Part shown: positions 1-6,268 of the stretch, in pieces
Position numbering within the stretch: position 1 is the stretch's first letter
How the letters are laid out: the number at the start of each line of letters is the position of its first letter
From: Ilumatobacteraceae bacterium
GTDB taxonomy: Bacteria; Actinomycetota; Acidimicrobiia; Acidimicrobiales; Ilumatobacteraceae
DNA: 23,935 nucleotides
Assembly (NCBI GenBank): GCA_030728545.1
Contig: JANQZQ010000074.1
Span: forward strand, 1 to 23,935
Reading direction: 5' to 3'
The notes under the pieces: model-generated
Database searches by the model: none
What the model was told of the DNA's origin: nothing
Seen by the model: the letters and a program-made list of their open reading frames with translations, nothing else
Translations under genes and position numbers: made by a program

Positions 1-768
1 GGCTGAATGGGTCACCGTGCTGTCGGCCTGCAGCTTCTCGAGGGCCGAAATCAGCCCCGGCGGATAACGGGTCAACTGCACGGCTGACACATCGGCCAAA
101 GTTTCGCGACGCCGACCCACTGCGGCCTGCATGGCACGCGCCAACAGTGGCGCCAAAATCAACAGCGCGATACCGATCAGCGCTAACGGGTTGCTGCGAT
201 TGTCGCGATCCCCCGCCCGCGCTACTCGCCCACCGTTCCACCACATCATGCGAATGGTGATGTCGGTGAGAATGGCAACGGTGCCCACCAAGGTGACTGC
301 CAGAGTCATGACCAAGATGTCGTAATTCTTGATGTGCGACAACTCGTGAGCCACGACCCCTTCGAGCTCGACGCGATTCATTTTTTCCAACAACCCCGTA
401 GTAACCGCAATCGCAGCATTCTTCGGATTCCGACCCGTGGCGAATGCGTTGGGTGCCGGGTCATGCACGATGTAGACACGCGGTTTTGGCAGACCGCCGG
501 CGATGCACAAACCTTCGACCAAATTGTGCAGACGCTTGTAGACCAGGGGGTCGGCTGGCACCGCACGGCTCATGCGCAACGCGATGGCGTCTGACTTCCA
601 GTACGACCCGAAGGCCGTTACCGAAGCAATAGCGAGAGCAATCAATGTGCCGAAGGTGCCATTGCCAATCAACACACCAACTGCCATGCCAACCAAGACG
701 AGCACGAACACGAAACCAAACATCAACGCCACGGAACGGCGCTTATTTGCCGCGATGAGGTCGTTCAG
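1..768 (-). CDS. htpX: M48 family zinc metalloprotease, HtpX-like (3' end truncated by window)
   Basis: Membrane-bound zinc endopeptidase of the M48/HtpX family, which degrades damaged or misfolded membrane proteins. I translated this by hand because the frame has no ATG at its 5' end. The N-terminus is a basic NDLIAANKRRS segment followed by a hydrophobic helix at about residues 13-35 and a second at about 38-56. The catalytic HELSH (HExxH) lies at 141-145, a further hydrophobic stretch at 195-210, and the third zinc ligand is probably E222 in RRRETLAD. The frame is still open at base 1, so the C-terminus is missing (256 codons present). No ATG or GTG lies in frame between the upstream stop and this conserved N-terminus; the likely start is CTG at 768-766, which overlaps the lemA stop as CTGA, with GGTGA a few bases upstream. 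The fallback is GTG at 732, which would cut the conserved basic segment. Pairing with lemA is common in bacteria. Confidence 0.88.
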   Translation of the reverse strand, partial: MNDLIAANKRRSVALMFGFVFVLVLVGMAVGVLIGNGTFGTLIALAIASVTAFGSYWKSDAIALRMSRAVPADPLVYKRLHNLVEGLCIAGGLPKPRVYIVHDPAPNAFATGRNPKNAAIAVTTGLLEKMNRVELEGVVAHELSHIKNYDILVMTLAVTLVGTVAILTDITIRMMWWNGGRVARAGDRDNRSNPLALIGIALLILAPLLARAMQAAVGRRRETLADVSAVQLTRYPPGLISALEKLQADSTVTHSA

Positions 769-1319
769 AACTTCACCGACGGCGGTATTGCAGCTGCGGC
801 CTCGACCTCGAGATATTCGCGATCAGCAAAATTGAACGACTTGGCAAAAATGAGTCCGGGGAACGACTGCGTGGCGTTGTTGTAGCGCTCAACGGCATCG
901 TTGTAGAACTGGCGGGCGAACGCCACACGGCTTTCAGTGTTTTGTAGTTCTTCTTGCAGCGACAAAAAGTTGGTATTGGCCTTCAGGTCGGGGTATGCCT
1001 CAGACAAGGCGAACAGCTGGCGCAATGCACCGGTCAACCCAATGTCAGCAGCACCCTGGGCGGCCGGTCCGGGCCCAGCCGACATGGCCATGGATCGCGC
1101 ATTAATGACGGCTTCGAGAGCACTTTTTTCGAATGCGGCATAACCCTTCACCGTTTCCACCAGGTTGGGAATCAGATCGAGGCGACGCTTGAGTTGCACA
1201 TCAATCTGCGACCAAGCGTTGTCCACTTCGTTGCGCCGACTGACGAGCCGGTTGTACGACACCACCACCCAGACCACCAGAAGTGCTACGACAACGAGCA
1301 CAATCCACAGCGTGTTCAT
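765..1319 (-). CDS. lemA: LemA family protein
   Basis: 184-residue LemA-family protein. One N-terminal transmembrane helix (about residues 4-22) is followed by a long helical domain with the family hallmarks NRLVSRRNEVDNAWSQIDV, LKRRLDLIPNLVETVKGYA and a late FYNDAVERYNN segment. LemA proteins are membrane-anchored helical bundles of poorly known biochemical function, often encoded beside HtpX-type proteases. The ATG at 1319 was chosen because the hydrophobic anchor starts directly after it; the frame stays open further upstream but that part overlaps pimA and is not LemA-like. It sits 10 bp after the pimA stop and overlaps htpX by 4 bp, so pimA-lemA-htpX probably forms one transcript. Confidence 0.93.
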   Translation of the reverse strand: MNTLWIVLVVVALLVVWVVVSYNRLVSRRNEVDNAWSQIDVQLKRRLDLIPNLVETVKGYAAFEKSALEAVINARSMAMSAGPGPAAQGAADIGLTGALRQLFALSEAYPDLKANTNFLSLQEELQNTESRVAFARQFYNDAVERYNNATQSFPGLIFAKSFNFADREYLEVEAAAAIPPSVKF

Positions 1320-1329
1320 GATGGTCAGG

Positions 1330-2622
1330 TTACTCGTCGTCGGAGCCGTCACCAGTGACACGTTCACGCCACATTTGTGACTTGTTGCGCAGTGTGGCAA
1401 CGGTGTCGGTGACCGACTCTGACACTGTGCTGACCATGTTCTGCGAAAGTCTGGCGAAGCGTGGCCGACGCAGCAAGCGGTCTTCGAAATATCTGACGAA
1501 CGTGCTCGGCTGCACGACGATTCGCTCTTCTGCTTCAGCAGTAAGCACTGCCCGATAAATCTCGAGATAACGCAGCGCCAACGACTGCATCGATAGTTGT
1601 GCAGCGCGCGCATCACCACCCGCCACCAAGCGCTGACGGAACAGCGGATCATCCACCACTGATTGCACCGCATGGGCGAGAGCGGCTGGGTCGCCGGGTG
1701 GCACCAGCACACCATCGACGTTGTCGCTCACCACGATGTTGTAGCCGTCAATGTCACTGGCGACCACCGGTGTTTGAGCCGCCATGGCTTCGAGCAGCAC
1801 CAACCCAAATGACTCACCGTGCAATGACGGTGCGCAAAACACACTGCAGCGCGCCAAGCGATCTAGCTTTTCGGGCTCAGAAACCTGACCGAGCCAATCA
1901 ATGCGCGCAGCCACTTGCGGGTCGCGACTAAATCGCTTGCGCACGTCGGCTATGTGCGGGCCATCAGCACACACCCAGAGTCGGTAGTTGCTTGGCATCA
2001 ACATGAACGCATCAAGCAACACTTCAAGACCCTTGCGCGGCTCGTGACGACCACAAAACAACACCGTCGGAGTGTGCTCACGTGTGACGTTTGGTCGCCG
2101 ATACGTCTCGATGTCGATTCCGTTGTACAACACTTCGAACGTGCCACCCACATGGCGCACGGCCATATCACGCGCAGCCTCCGACACCGCCACCCGATGG
2201 TCGAGATGGGTGCCTAGCCACTCCACTCCTTTGCGCACCCGGCGATACCACGCAATGTCGCCCGCAGCATGAAACGTGCCGACCATCGGCGCTAGGCGCA
2301 ACATCAACGCAGTTTGAGTCGGGCCAGGTGCCATGGGTTCATGCAGGTGCAGGATGTCAAACGCTTCATCATTGAGAGCCCGCAGCGTGCGCAATGCTGC
2401 CGAAGGATCCGGTGCCAACGGCGCCGACGAACCATTGGCCGCCGTCGGCAGGCTGTTGCCCAACGGTGTTACGAACGGCTCGGGTGGCGGCCCGTCACAA
2501 GGCCCGAGCACGCGCACCTCGTGACCCATGCGTCGTAGCTCGCGCGCCAAGCCCAACACTTGATGTTGCACACCGCCAGGAATCGTGAGGCTGTAAGGGC
2601 TCACCATCGCGATTCGCAGCAT
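1330..2622 (-). CDS. pimA: Phosphatidylinositol alpha-mannosyltransferase (PimA-like, GT4)
   Basis: GT-B glycosyltransferase of family GT4 that transfers the first mannose from GDP-mannose to phosphatidylinositol at the inner face of the membrane. Visible signatures are the N-terminal SLTIPGGVQHQVLGLARELR loop shared with PimA, FCGRHEPRKGLEVLLDAF starting the nucleotide-binding domain, and HGESFGLVLLEAMAAQTPVV, the EX7E donor-binding motif. After about residue 365 there is a basic C-terminal tail of roughly 65 residues ending in an acidic GDGSDDE. The ATG at 2622 (430 aa) begins the Rossmann strand LRIAMVSPYS. An alternative in-frame GTG at 2658 sits 7 bp after a TACCGT element and could be a leaderless start. 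Identity is supported by patA and pgsA nearby, in the order known from M. tuberculosis, although a gene on the other strand now separates pimA from patA. Confidence 0.9.
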   Translation of the reverse strand: MLRIAMVSPYSLTIPGGVQHQVLGLARELRRMGHEVRVLGPCDGPPPEPFVTPLGNSLPTAANGSSAPLAPDPSAALRTLRALNDEAFDILHLHEPMAPGPTQTALMLRLAPMVGTFHAAGDIAWYRRVRKGVEWLGTHLDHRVAVSEAARDMAVRHVGGTFEVLYNGIDIETYRRPNVTREHTPTVLFCGRHEPRKGLEVLLDAFMLMPSNYRLWVCADGPHIADVRKRFSRDPQVAARIDWLGQVSEPEKLDRLARCSVFCAPSLHGESFGLVLLEAMAAQTPVVASDIDGYNIVVSDNVDGVLVPPGDPAALAHAVQSVVDDPLFRQRLVAGGDARAAQLSMQSLALRYLEIYRAVLTAEAEERIVVQPSTFVRYFEDRLLRRPRFARLSQNMVSTVSESVTDTVATLRNKSQMWRERVTGDGSDDE

Positions 2623-2665
2623 GTTGTTGCGGCGCTGCTCTGATGGGCTCGTCTCCACCCCCCAC

Positions 2666-2675
2666 ACGGTACGGT
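2666..2675. promoter_or_regulatory. Candidate divergent promoter pair between pimA and the oxidoreductase gene
   Basis: The 65 bp between the two divergent genes contain ACGGTACGGT. Read to the right, TACGGT at 2670-2675 fits the actinobacterial -10 consensus TANNNT and lies 12 bp before the ATG at 2688. Read to the left, TACCGT at 2671-2666 also fits and lies 7 bp before an in-frame GTG (2658) of pimA or 43 bp before its ATG at 2622. The two elements share the central TA. No convincing -35 element was seen. This is pattern matching only. Confidence 0.35.
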
Positions 2676-2687
2676 GAGCACAGCGCT

Positions 2688-2723
2688 ATGCCTACAACAG
2701 TGCCTACAACAATGTCCACAACG
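2688..2723 (+). repeat. 12-bp x3 tandem repeat at the start of the LLM gene
   Basis: Units at 2688-2699, 2700-2711 and 2712-2723. The first two differ only in the first base (ATG versus GTG); the third has three further changes. They encode MPTT, VPTT and MSTT, so each unit carries its own possible start codon in the same frame. Confidence 0.85.
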
Positions 2724-3632
2724 AAACGGCTTCCTGCTATTTCACTCGTGGCCTCGCCCACGCGCCGCGCCGGGGTGCTGCAGTTGGCGCGTGACGCACA
2801 AGATCGCGGCTTTACCCACGTGGCGTGCCCGAGCCTTGGTGCAGCAATGTCTCTCTGCGTGTCGCTGGCGCACGCCACCACCACGCTGTCGTACTTCACC
2901 TCAATTCAACCGATTTATCTGGCGCATGCCGTCGAAGCCGGCAATACCGCAGCACATATTCAAGAAATTTCTGGTGGACGCTTCGCATTCGGCGTCGGCG
3001 TGAGCCACGGGCCGGTGGTGCAGCGCCTCGGTGTGGCCACGGGTAAACCGCTCAGCGATATTCGCGAGTATGTCAGCGCCATGCGGGCCAATGAAAAGTT
3101 TGGTGGTTCGTTGCCACCGATTTACCTCGCCACCCTGCGCGACAAAATGCTCGACCTGGCGATTGAGATTGGTGACGGTGCACTGTGGGCCAACGCTTCG
3201 TTGCGGGCAATCCCCCAGCAAGTTGCGCGTATTCCCGCAGAGCGGCGGGCAACATTCTTCATGGCCAACATGATTCCAACGGTGATTGCCGACGACATCG
3301 AGGCCGCCCGGGCCGTCAATCGGCGCACGTTAGTGATGTATGCAACCTTGCCGAATTACCGCAACTACTGGCGCGCCAGCGGATACGACAGTCAGGTTGA
3401 TGAGTTTGAGCGAGTGCTGGCGAACGCCTCGCGCGAGCAATTGGCCGAAGCGCTCACAGCCGTGATGAGCAACGAGTGGTTAGATGACTGCACTATGTCG
3501 GGCCCAGCCGAAGTGGTTCGCGAGCGCATCGCAGCATGGTGGGCAACAGGCGTGATGCCTGTGGCCGTGATGTCGGCGGTTGACGGCGGCCAAGCCAAGG
3601 GCGTGGCCAACTTGTTTGCGGCCTACAGCTAG
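2688..3632 (+). CDS. Luciferase-like (LLM class) probably F420-dependent oxidoreductase
   Basis: TIM-barrel flavin/deazaflavin oxidoreductase of the bacterial luciferase-like superfamily, 314 aa from the ATG at 2688. Recognisable elements: an opening strand LPAISLVASPTRRAGVLQLARDAQ, an ISGGRFAFGVGVSHGP segment (the usual SGGRFxLGxGxG turn of the family) and a C-terminal GPAEVVRERIAAWWATGV helix typical of LLM proteins. The substrate cannot be read from the sequence; use of F420 rather than FMN is inferred from family and from npdG in the same window. The start is ambiguous: three consecutive 12-bp repeats begin with ATG (2688), GTG (2700) and ATG (2712), all in frame and none with a Shine-Dalgarno sequence. 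The gene lies on the opposite strand inside an otherwise conserved lipid operon, its stop only 6 bp from the patA stop, suggesting insertion after the operon was established. Confidence 0.85.
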   Translation: MPTTVPTTMSTTKRLPAISLVASPTRRAGVLQLARDAQDRGFTHVACPSLGAAMSLCVSLAHATTTLSYFTSIQPIYLAHAVEAGNTAAHIQEISGGRFAFGVGVSHGPVVQRLGVATGKPLSDIREYVSAMRANEKFGGSLPPIYLATLRDKMLDLAIEIGDGALWANASLRAIPQQVARIPAERRATFFMANMIPTVIADDIEAARAVNRRTLVMYATLPNYRNYWRASGYDSQVDEFERVLANASREQLAEALTAVMSNEWLDDCTMSGPAEVVRERIAAWWATGVMPVAVMSAVDGGQAKGVANLFAAYS

Positions 3633-3638
3633 TCGCAA

Positions 3639-4532
3639 TTATTTGACGTAGCCGGGGTCGCTTGGCCAATTCGGTGAAAACAAGTGCCACTGTTCTGGCG
3701 CACGACGAATCAAGGTTTCAAGTTCAGCCACCATCAGTTGGCTGAGTCGCTGCATGTCGTCGCGCAAGGTGCCGGTGCGTTCAAATGCGATTGGTGGCCG
3801 AACAACCGCGTGATGCCCGTCAACACGTCGCGTGAAATATGCAGCAGCAGGGATGATTGGCGCACCGACCCGCAACGAAAAAAACGCTGGGCCGGCCGGC
3901 ACCGTGGTGCGCTCACCGAAAAACTCAACCTGCACCCCATTGCGCTGGATGTCGCGGTCGCTCATCAACACCACCACGTGATTGGCACGCAAGGCATCTT
4001 GCACCGCCACGCCAGCATGCTCGTCAAGCGGAATCACGTTGACCCCGAGCCCGCGACGCAGCGACAGAAACGTTTCGTAGGCCTCTGTGGATTCGAGCAC
4101 CTCAACTACTGCACTCACCTGCAAACCACGTTGTGCCAACCACCGACCAGCCCATTCCCAGCCACCAACATGTGGCATCGCGAGAATTGCACCGCTCCCC
4201 AACTTGAGCGCGTCTTCGATGTACGTGTAACCCTCGGTGCTGAACCCAGCATCAATTTCGCTCGCCGAGAGTGACGGGATTCGAAACGTCTCGAGGTAGT
4301 AGCGCAGATAACTCTGAAACGCGTCATTCACGCGGCGCTGCATTTGCAACAAGTTGAGTTCTGGCGACACCCGGCGCTGATGTCGCTCGACCATCTTTCG
4401 CTCACCACGCATGGCCACTGCCCCGATGCCGCCAAGCGACAAAGCAGCAACGTGTGACACCACCGCTGGGGTTGCGGCACCAAGCAGGGTGGCTAAACGA
4501 AAAGCAAGACCGGGATTTTTGTCGTCAGGCAT
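3639..4532 (-). CDS. patA: Phosphatidylinositol mannoside acyltransferase (PatA-like)
   Basis: Membrane-associated lysophospholipid acyltransferase of the LpxL/HtrB-like superfamily, 297 aa. In mycobacteria PatA moves a palmitoyl group from acyl-CoA to the mannose of PIM1/PIM2. The catalytic HX4E motif is plain at H121-E126 (HVGGWE). A second conserved block, VLMSDRDIQRNGVQVEFFGE, spans about 189-208, with E203 as candidate for the Glu seen near the active site in PatA. The hydrophobic N-terminal region (about 10-40) probably docks on the membrane. The ATG at 4532 was chosen because it gives the family length and an 8-bp overlap with the pgsA stop; a longer in-frame start at 4580 would lie deeper inside pgsA. 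Its position after pgsA matches the mycobacterial PIM operon. Confidence 0.88.
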   Translation of the reverse strand: MPDDKNPGLAFRLATLLGAATPAVVSHVAALSLGGIGAVAMRGERKMVERHQRRVSPELNLLQMQRRVNDAFQSYLRYYLETFRIPSLSASEIDAGFSTEGYTYIEDALKLGSGAILAMPHVGGWEWAGRWLAQRGLQVSAVVEVLESTEAYETFLSLRRGLGVNVIPLDEHAGVAVQDALRANHVVVLMSDRDIQRNGVQVEFFGERTTVPAGPAFFSLRVGAPIIPAAAYFTRRVDGHHAVVRPPIAFERTGTLRDDMQRLSQLMVAELETLIRRAPEQWHLFSPNWPSDPGYVK

Positions 4533-5214
4533 CGCGACGGCGCGATGACAAACGAGCCCGACGGTCGGCAAACGCTGCACGCCGCGTCGCGCGATGCATG
4601 CGCCGTGTTTCGAGTCGCGCTGCGGTTACTGGCGCGACGGCTGCTTGACGCCAAATCTTGACGAAACGCTGCACTGCAGTCACCGACACCAAGACCAGCA
4701 TCAGCCACATCACCCAGTACAGGCCTTGATCAAACAGGAGCCCAACGCACAAAATCACGATGCGCTCGGCGCGCTCCATCAAACCACCCTTGGCTTGCAG
4801 CCCGAGTGATTCGGCCTTGGCTCGCTGATACGAAATCAAGGACGACACGGCCATAACTGCAAACGGCAATACTGCGGCGGTACCACCGCGAGTGTCGCCG
4901 AGATACCACGCAACACCACCAAGCATGAAACTGTCGGCGATGCGATCGATGGTCGAGTCAAAAAATGCACCACGCTGGCTAGAGACATTTGACGCCTTGG
5001 CCAAAGCCCCGTCGAGCATGTCGGGCAAGGCGGCTGCAATCACCAGCAACAAACCCACCCGCAGGTAACCCGCGCCAATCGAGACGGCTGCCGCGATGGA
5101 AATCAACAACCCGACGATGGTCAGATGGTCTGGGGTGATCTTGGTGCGCGTCAGCGTTAGGCCAACGGGGCGAACGTACTTGTCAACGTGCACACGAAAC
5201 TTGCCATCAAACAC
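4525..5214 (-). CDS. pgsA: CDP-alcohol phosphatidyltransferase, phosphatidylinositol (phosphate) synthase-like
   Basis: Integral membrane enzyme of the CDP-OH-P transferase family, 229 aa with a GTG start. By synteny with pgsA1 of M. tuberculosis it should condense CDP-diacylglycerol with inositol or inositol phosphate, giving the PI substrate of PimA. The family motif DGxxARx8GxxxDxxxD is present as D68-G69...A72-K73...G82...D86...D90, so all the metal-binding aspartates are kept (with D65) but the motif Arg is Lys. About five or six hydrophobic helices follow from residue 32 on. The last 45 residues are very rich in Arg and Ala and overlap the start of patA by 8 bp. The product could in principle be another phosphatidyl alcohol; the neighbours pimA and patA are the main argument for PI. 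Confidence 0.88.
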   Translation of the reverse strand: MFDGKFRVHVDKYVRPVGLTLTRTKITPDHLTIVGLLISIAAAVSIGAGYLRVGLLLVIAAALPDMLDGALAKASNVSSQRGAFFDSTIDRIADSFMLGGVAWYLGDTRGGTAAVLPFAVMAVSSLISYQRAKAESLGLQAKGGLMERAERIVILCVGLLFDQGLYWVMWLMLVLVSVTAVQRFVKIWRQAAVAPVTAARLETRRMHRATRRAAFADRRARLSSRRRDA

Positions 5215-5223
5215 GAGACAACA

Positions 5224-5742
5224 CTACTTCTGGTCGTTGGGACTGTCGACGGGACTGTCGACGGGACTGTCGTCAGGATTGTCTTCGACGAGACATTCTT
5301 TGATGCTCCCATCAATGGCATCAATGAGTACGAGGCCACGCCGCAGTGGTGGCTCTTCGCTGCTGTAGCAAAACACCCGCCAGGTGGGGCGACTGCGCAC
5401 ACCGCGCCACACTTGTTGCGCCGATGCGTGACCTACGGCAAAATCCACAGCCTGAGTGGCGCGAACTAGTGCGTCGCGTTCGTCAACCTGCATTCGCCAG
5501 GCGGCCGACAAACCGTATGCACCAAATAACCCGAACAGCACGGCAGCAAACATGAACCCATCGTTCACCACTGCGGTGTCGCCGTCGCGCGTGGCAAACC
5601 ACGCAGCAGCGCACAGCGCGCCAATGACCAGATACATCACAGCCGGGATACGCCGCCGACTGTTGTCAGGAAACTGATACGCCCCCACGTACTCGCTGGC
5701 GTTCAAATCCTCGGGAAGCTCGTCACGCACTTCGTCGCTCAT
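5224..5742 (-). CDS. Conserved hypothetical protein with two transmembrane segments
   Basis: 172 aa; I do not recognise the family. An acidic N-terminus (about residues 1-30) is followed by two hydrophobic segments near 33-50 and 61-82, then a soluble domain of about 65 residues (QVDERDALVRATQAVDFAVG, later TWRVFCYSSEEPPLRRGLVL) that resembles a small PH-like or stress-response beta domain in texture only. The C-terminus is a disordered acidic tail with three near-identical SPVD units encoded by a 12-bp tandem repeat. The start ATG overlaps the stop of the upstream HIT gene as ATGA, and AAAGGA lies about 8 bp before it, one of the better ribosome binding sites in the window. It sits between the HIT gene and pgsA, where M. 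tuberculosis has no gene, so a role in phosphoinositide lipid metabolism is possible but unsupported. Confidence 0.85.
   Translation of the reverse strand: MSDEVRDELPEDLNASEYVGAYQFPDNSRRRIPAVMYLVIGALCAAAWFATRDGDTAVVNDGFMFAAVLFGLFGAYGLSAAWRMQVDERDALVRATQAVDFAVGHASAQQVWRGVRSRPTWRVFCYSSEEPPLRRGLVLIDAIDGSIKECLVEDNPDDSPVDSPVDSPNDQK
5239..5274 (-). repeat. 12-bp x3 tandem repeat near the 3' end of the two-TM hypothetical gene
   Basis: Units at 5239-5250, 5251-5262 and 5263-5274; the first two are identical and the third differs at one base. In frame they encode an SPVD-type repeat in the acidic tail. Array length could vary between strains without breaking the frame. Confidence 0.9.
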
Positions 5743-6260
5743 CGCGGAGATCCTTTCGGCCAGGCCGCTCGTAGTCGGCTGGCGGTTGTGGTGAGCGGTT
5801 CTGACAACACCTTGGTGTTGGCGATGGCCACCGTGAAGTTGGTGTCACCCACCCACCGTGGCACCAAGTGCACATGCAGATGCTGGGCCACGCTGCCGCC
5901 CGCAGGTGCCCCAAGGTTGAGCCCAACGTTGAGCCCGGCTGGTGCGAATGCAGTCTTGAGCGCCAAGGTCGCGTCGCGCACGGTCAACCAAAGTTCGTTG
6001 CGCTCGTCGTCGGTGAGGTCTTCTAAGTTGGCGACTTGCCGATACGGCAGCACCAAGCAGTGGCCGCTCGCATACGGGTACGCATTTAGGATCACAAAGC
6101 ACTTGCTGCCGCGCGCCACGATGTGGGTTTCGTCATCAGGCAAGCCGCTGGCAAGAATGCGCGAGAAAATTGATTCGCCATCCTGCGGTACATTGTTGCC
6201 CTCGGGCCCAAAACCCGAAACATACTCCGACCGCCACCCGGCCCATAGACGTTCGAGCAT
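5739..6260 (-). CDS. HIT family hydrolase/phosphorylase (Ap4A phosphorylase-like)
   Basis: Histidine-triad nucleotide-binding protein, 173 aa. The triad QHLHVHLVPRW has H127, H129 and H131, preceded by a glycine-rich NVGLNLGAPAGGS segment that matches what I recall of the M. tuberculosis HIT protein encoded between thrS and pgsA1, reported as a diadenosine tetraphosphate phosphorylase. It would cleave dinucleoside polyphosphates such as Ap4A, which aminoacyl-tRNA synthetases (thrS is next door) make as by-products. Start choice: ATG at 6260 sits directly before the conserved LERLWAGWRSEY; a TTG at 6272 overlapping the thrS stop as TTGA would add four residues and is a real alternative. Its own stop overlaps the start of the following hypothetical gene by 4 bp, suggesting translational coupling. 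Confidence 0.9.
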   Translation of the reverse strand: MLERLWAGWRSEYVSGFGPEGNNVPQDGESIFSRILASGLPDDETHIVARGSKCFVILNAYPYASGHCLVLPYRQVANLEDLTDDERNELWLTVRDATLALKTAFAPAGLNVGLNLGAPAGGSVAQHLHVHLVPRWVGDTNFTVAIANTKVLSEPLTTTASRLRAAWPKGSPR

Positions 6261-6268
6261 GATGCGGG

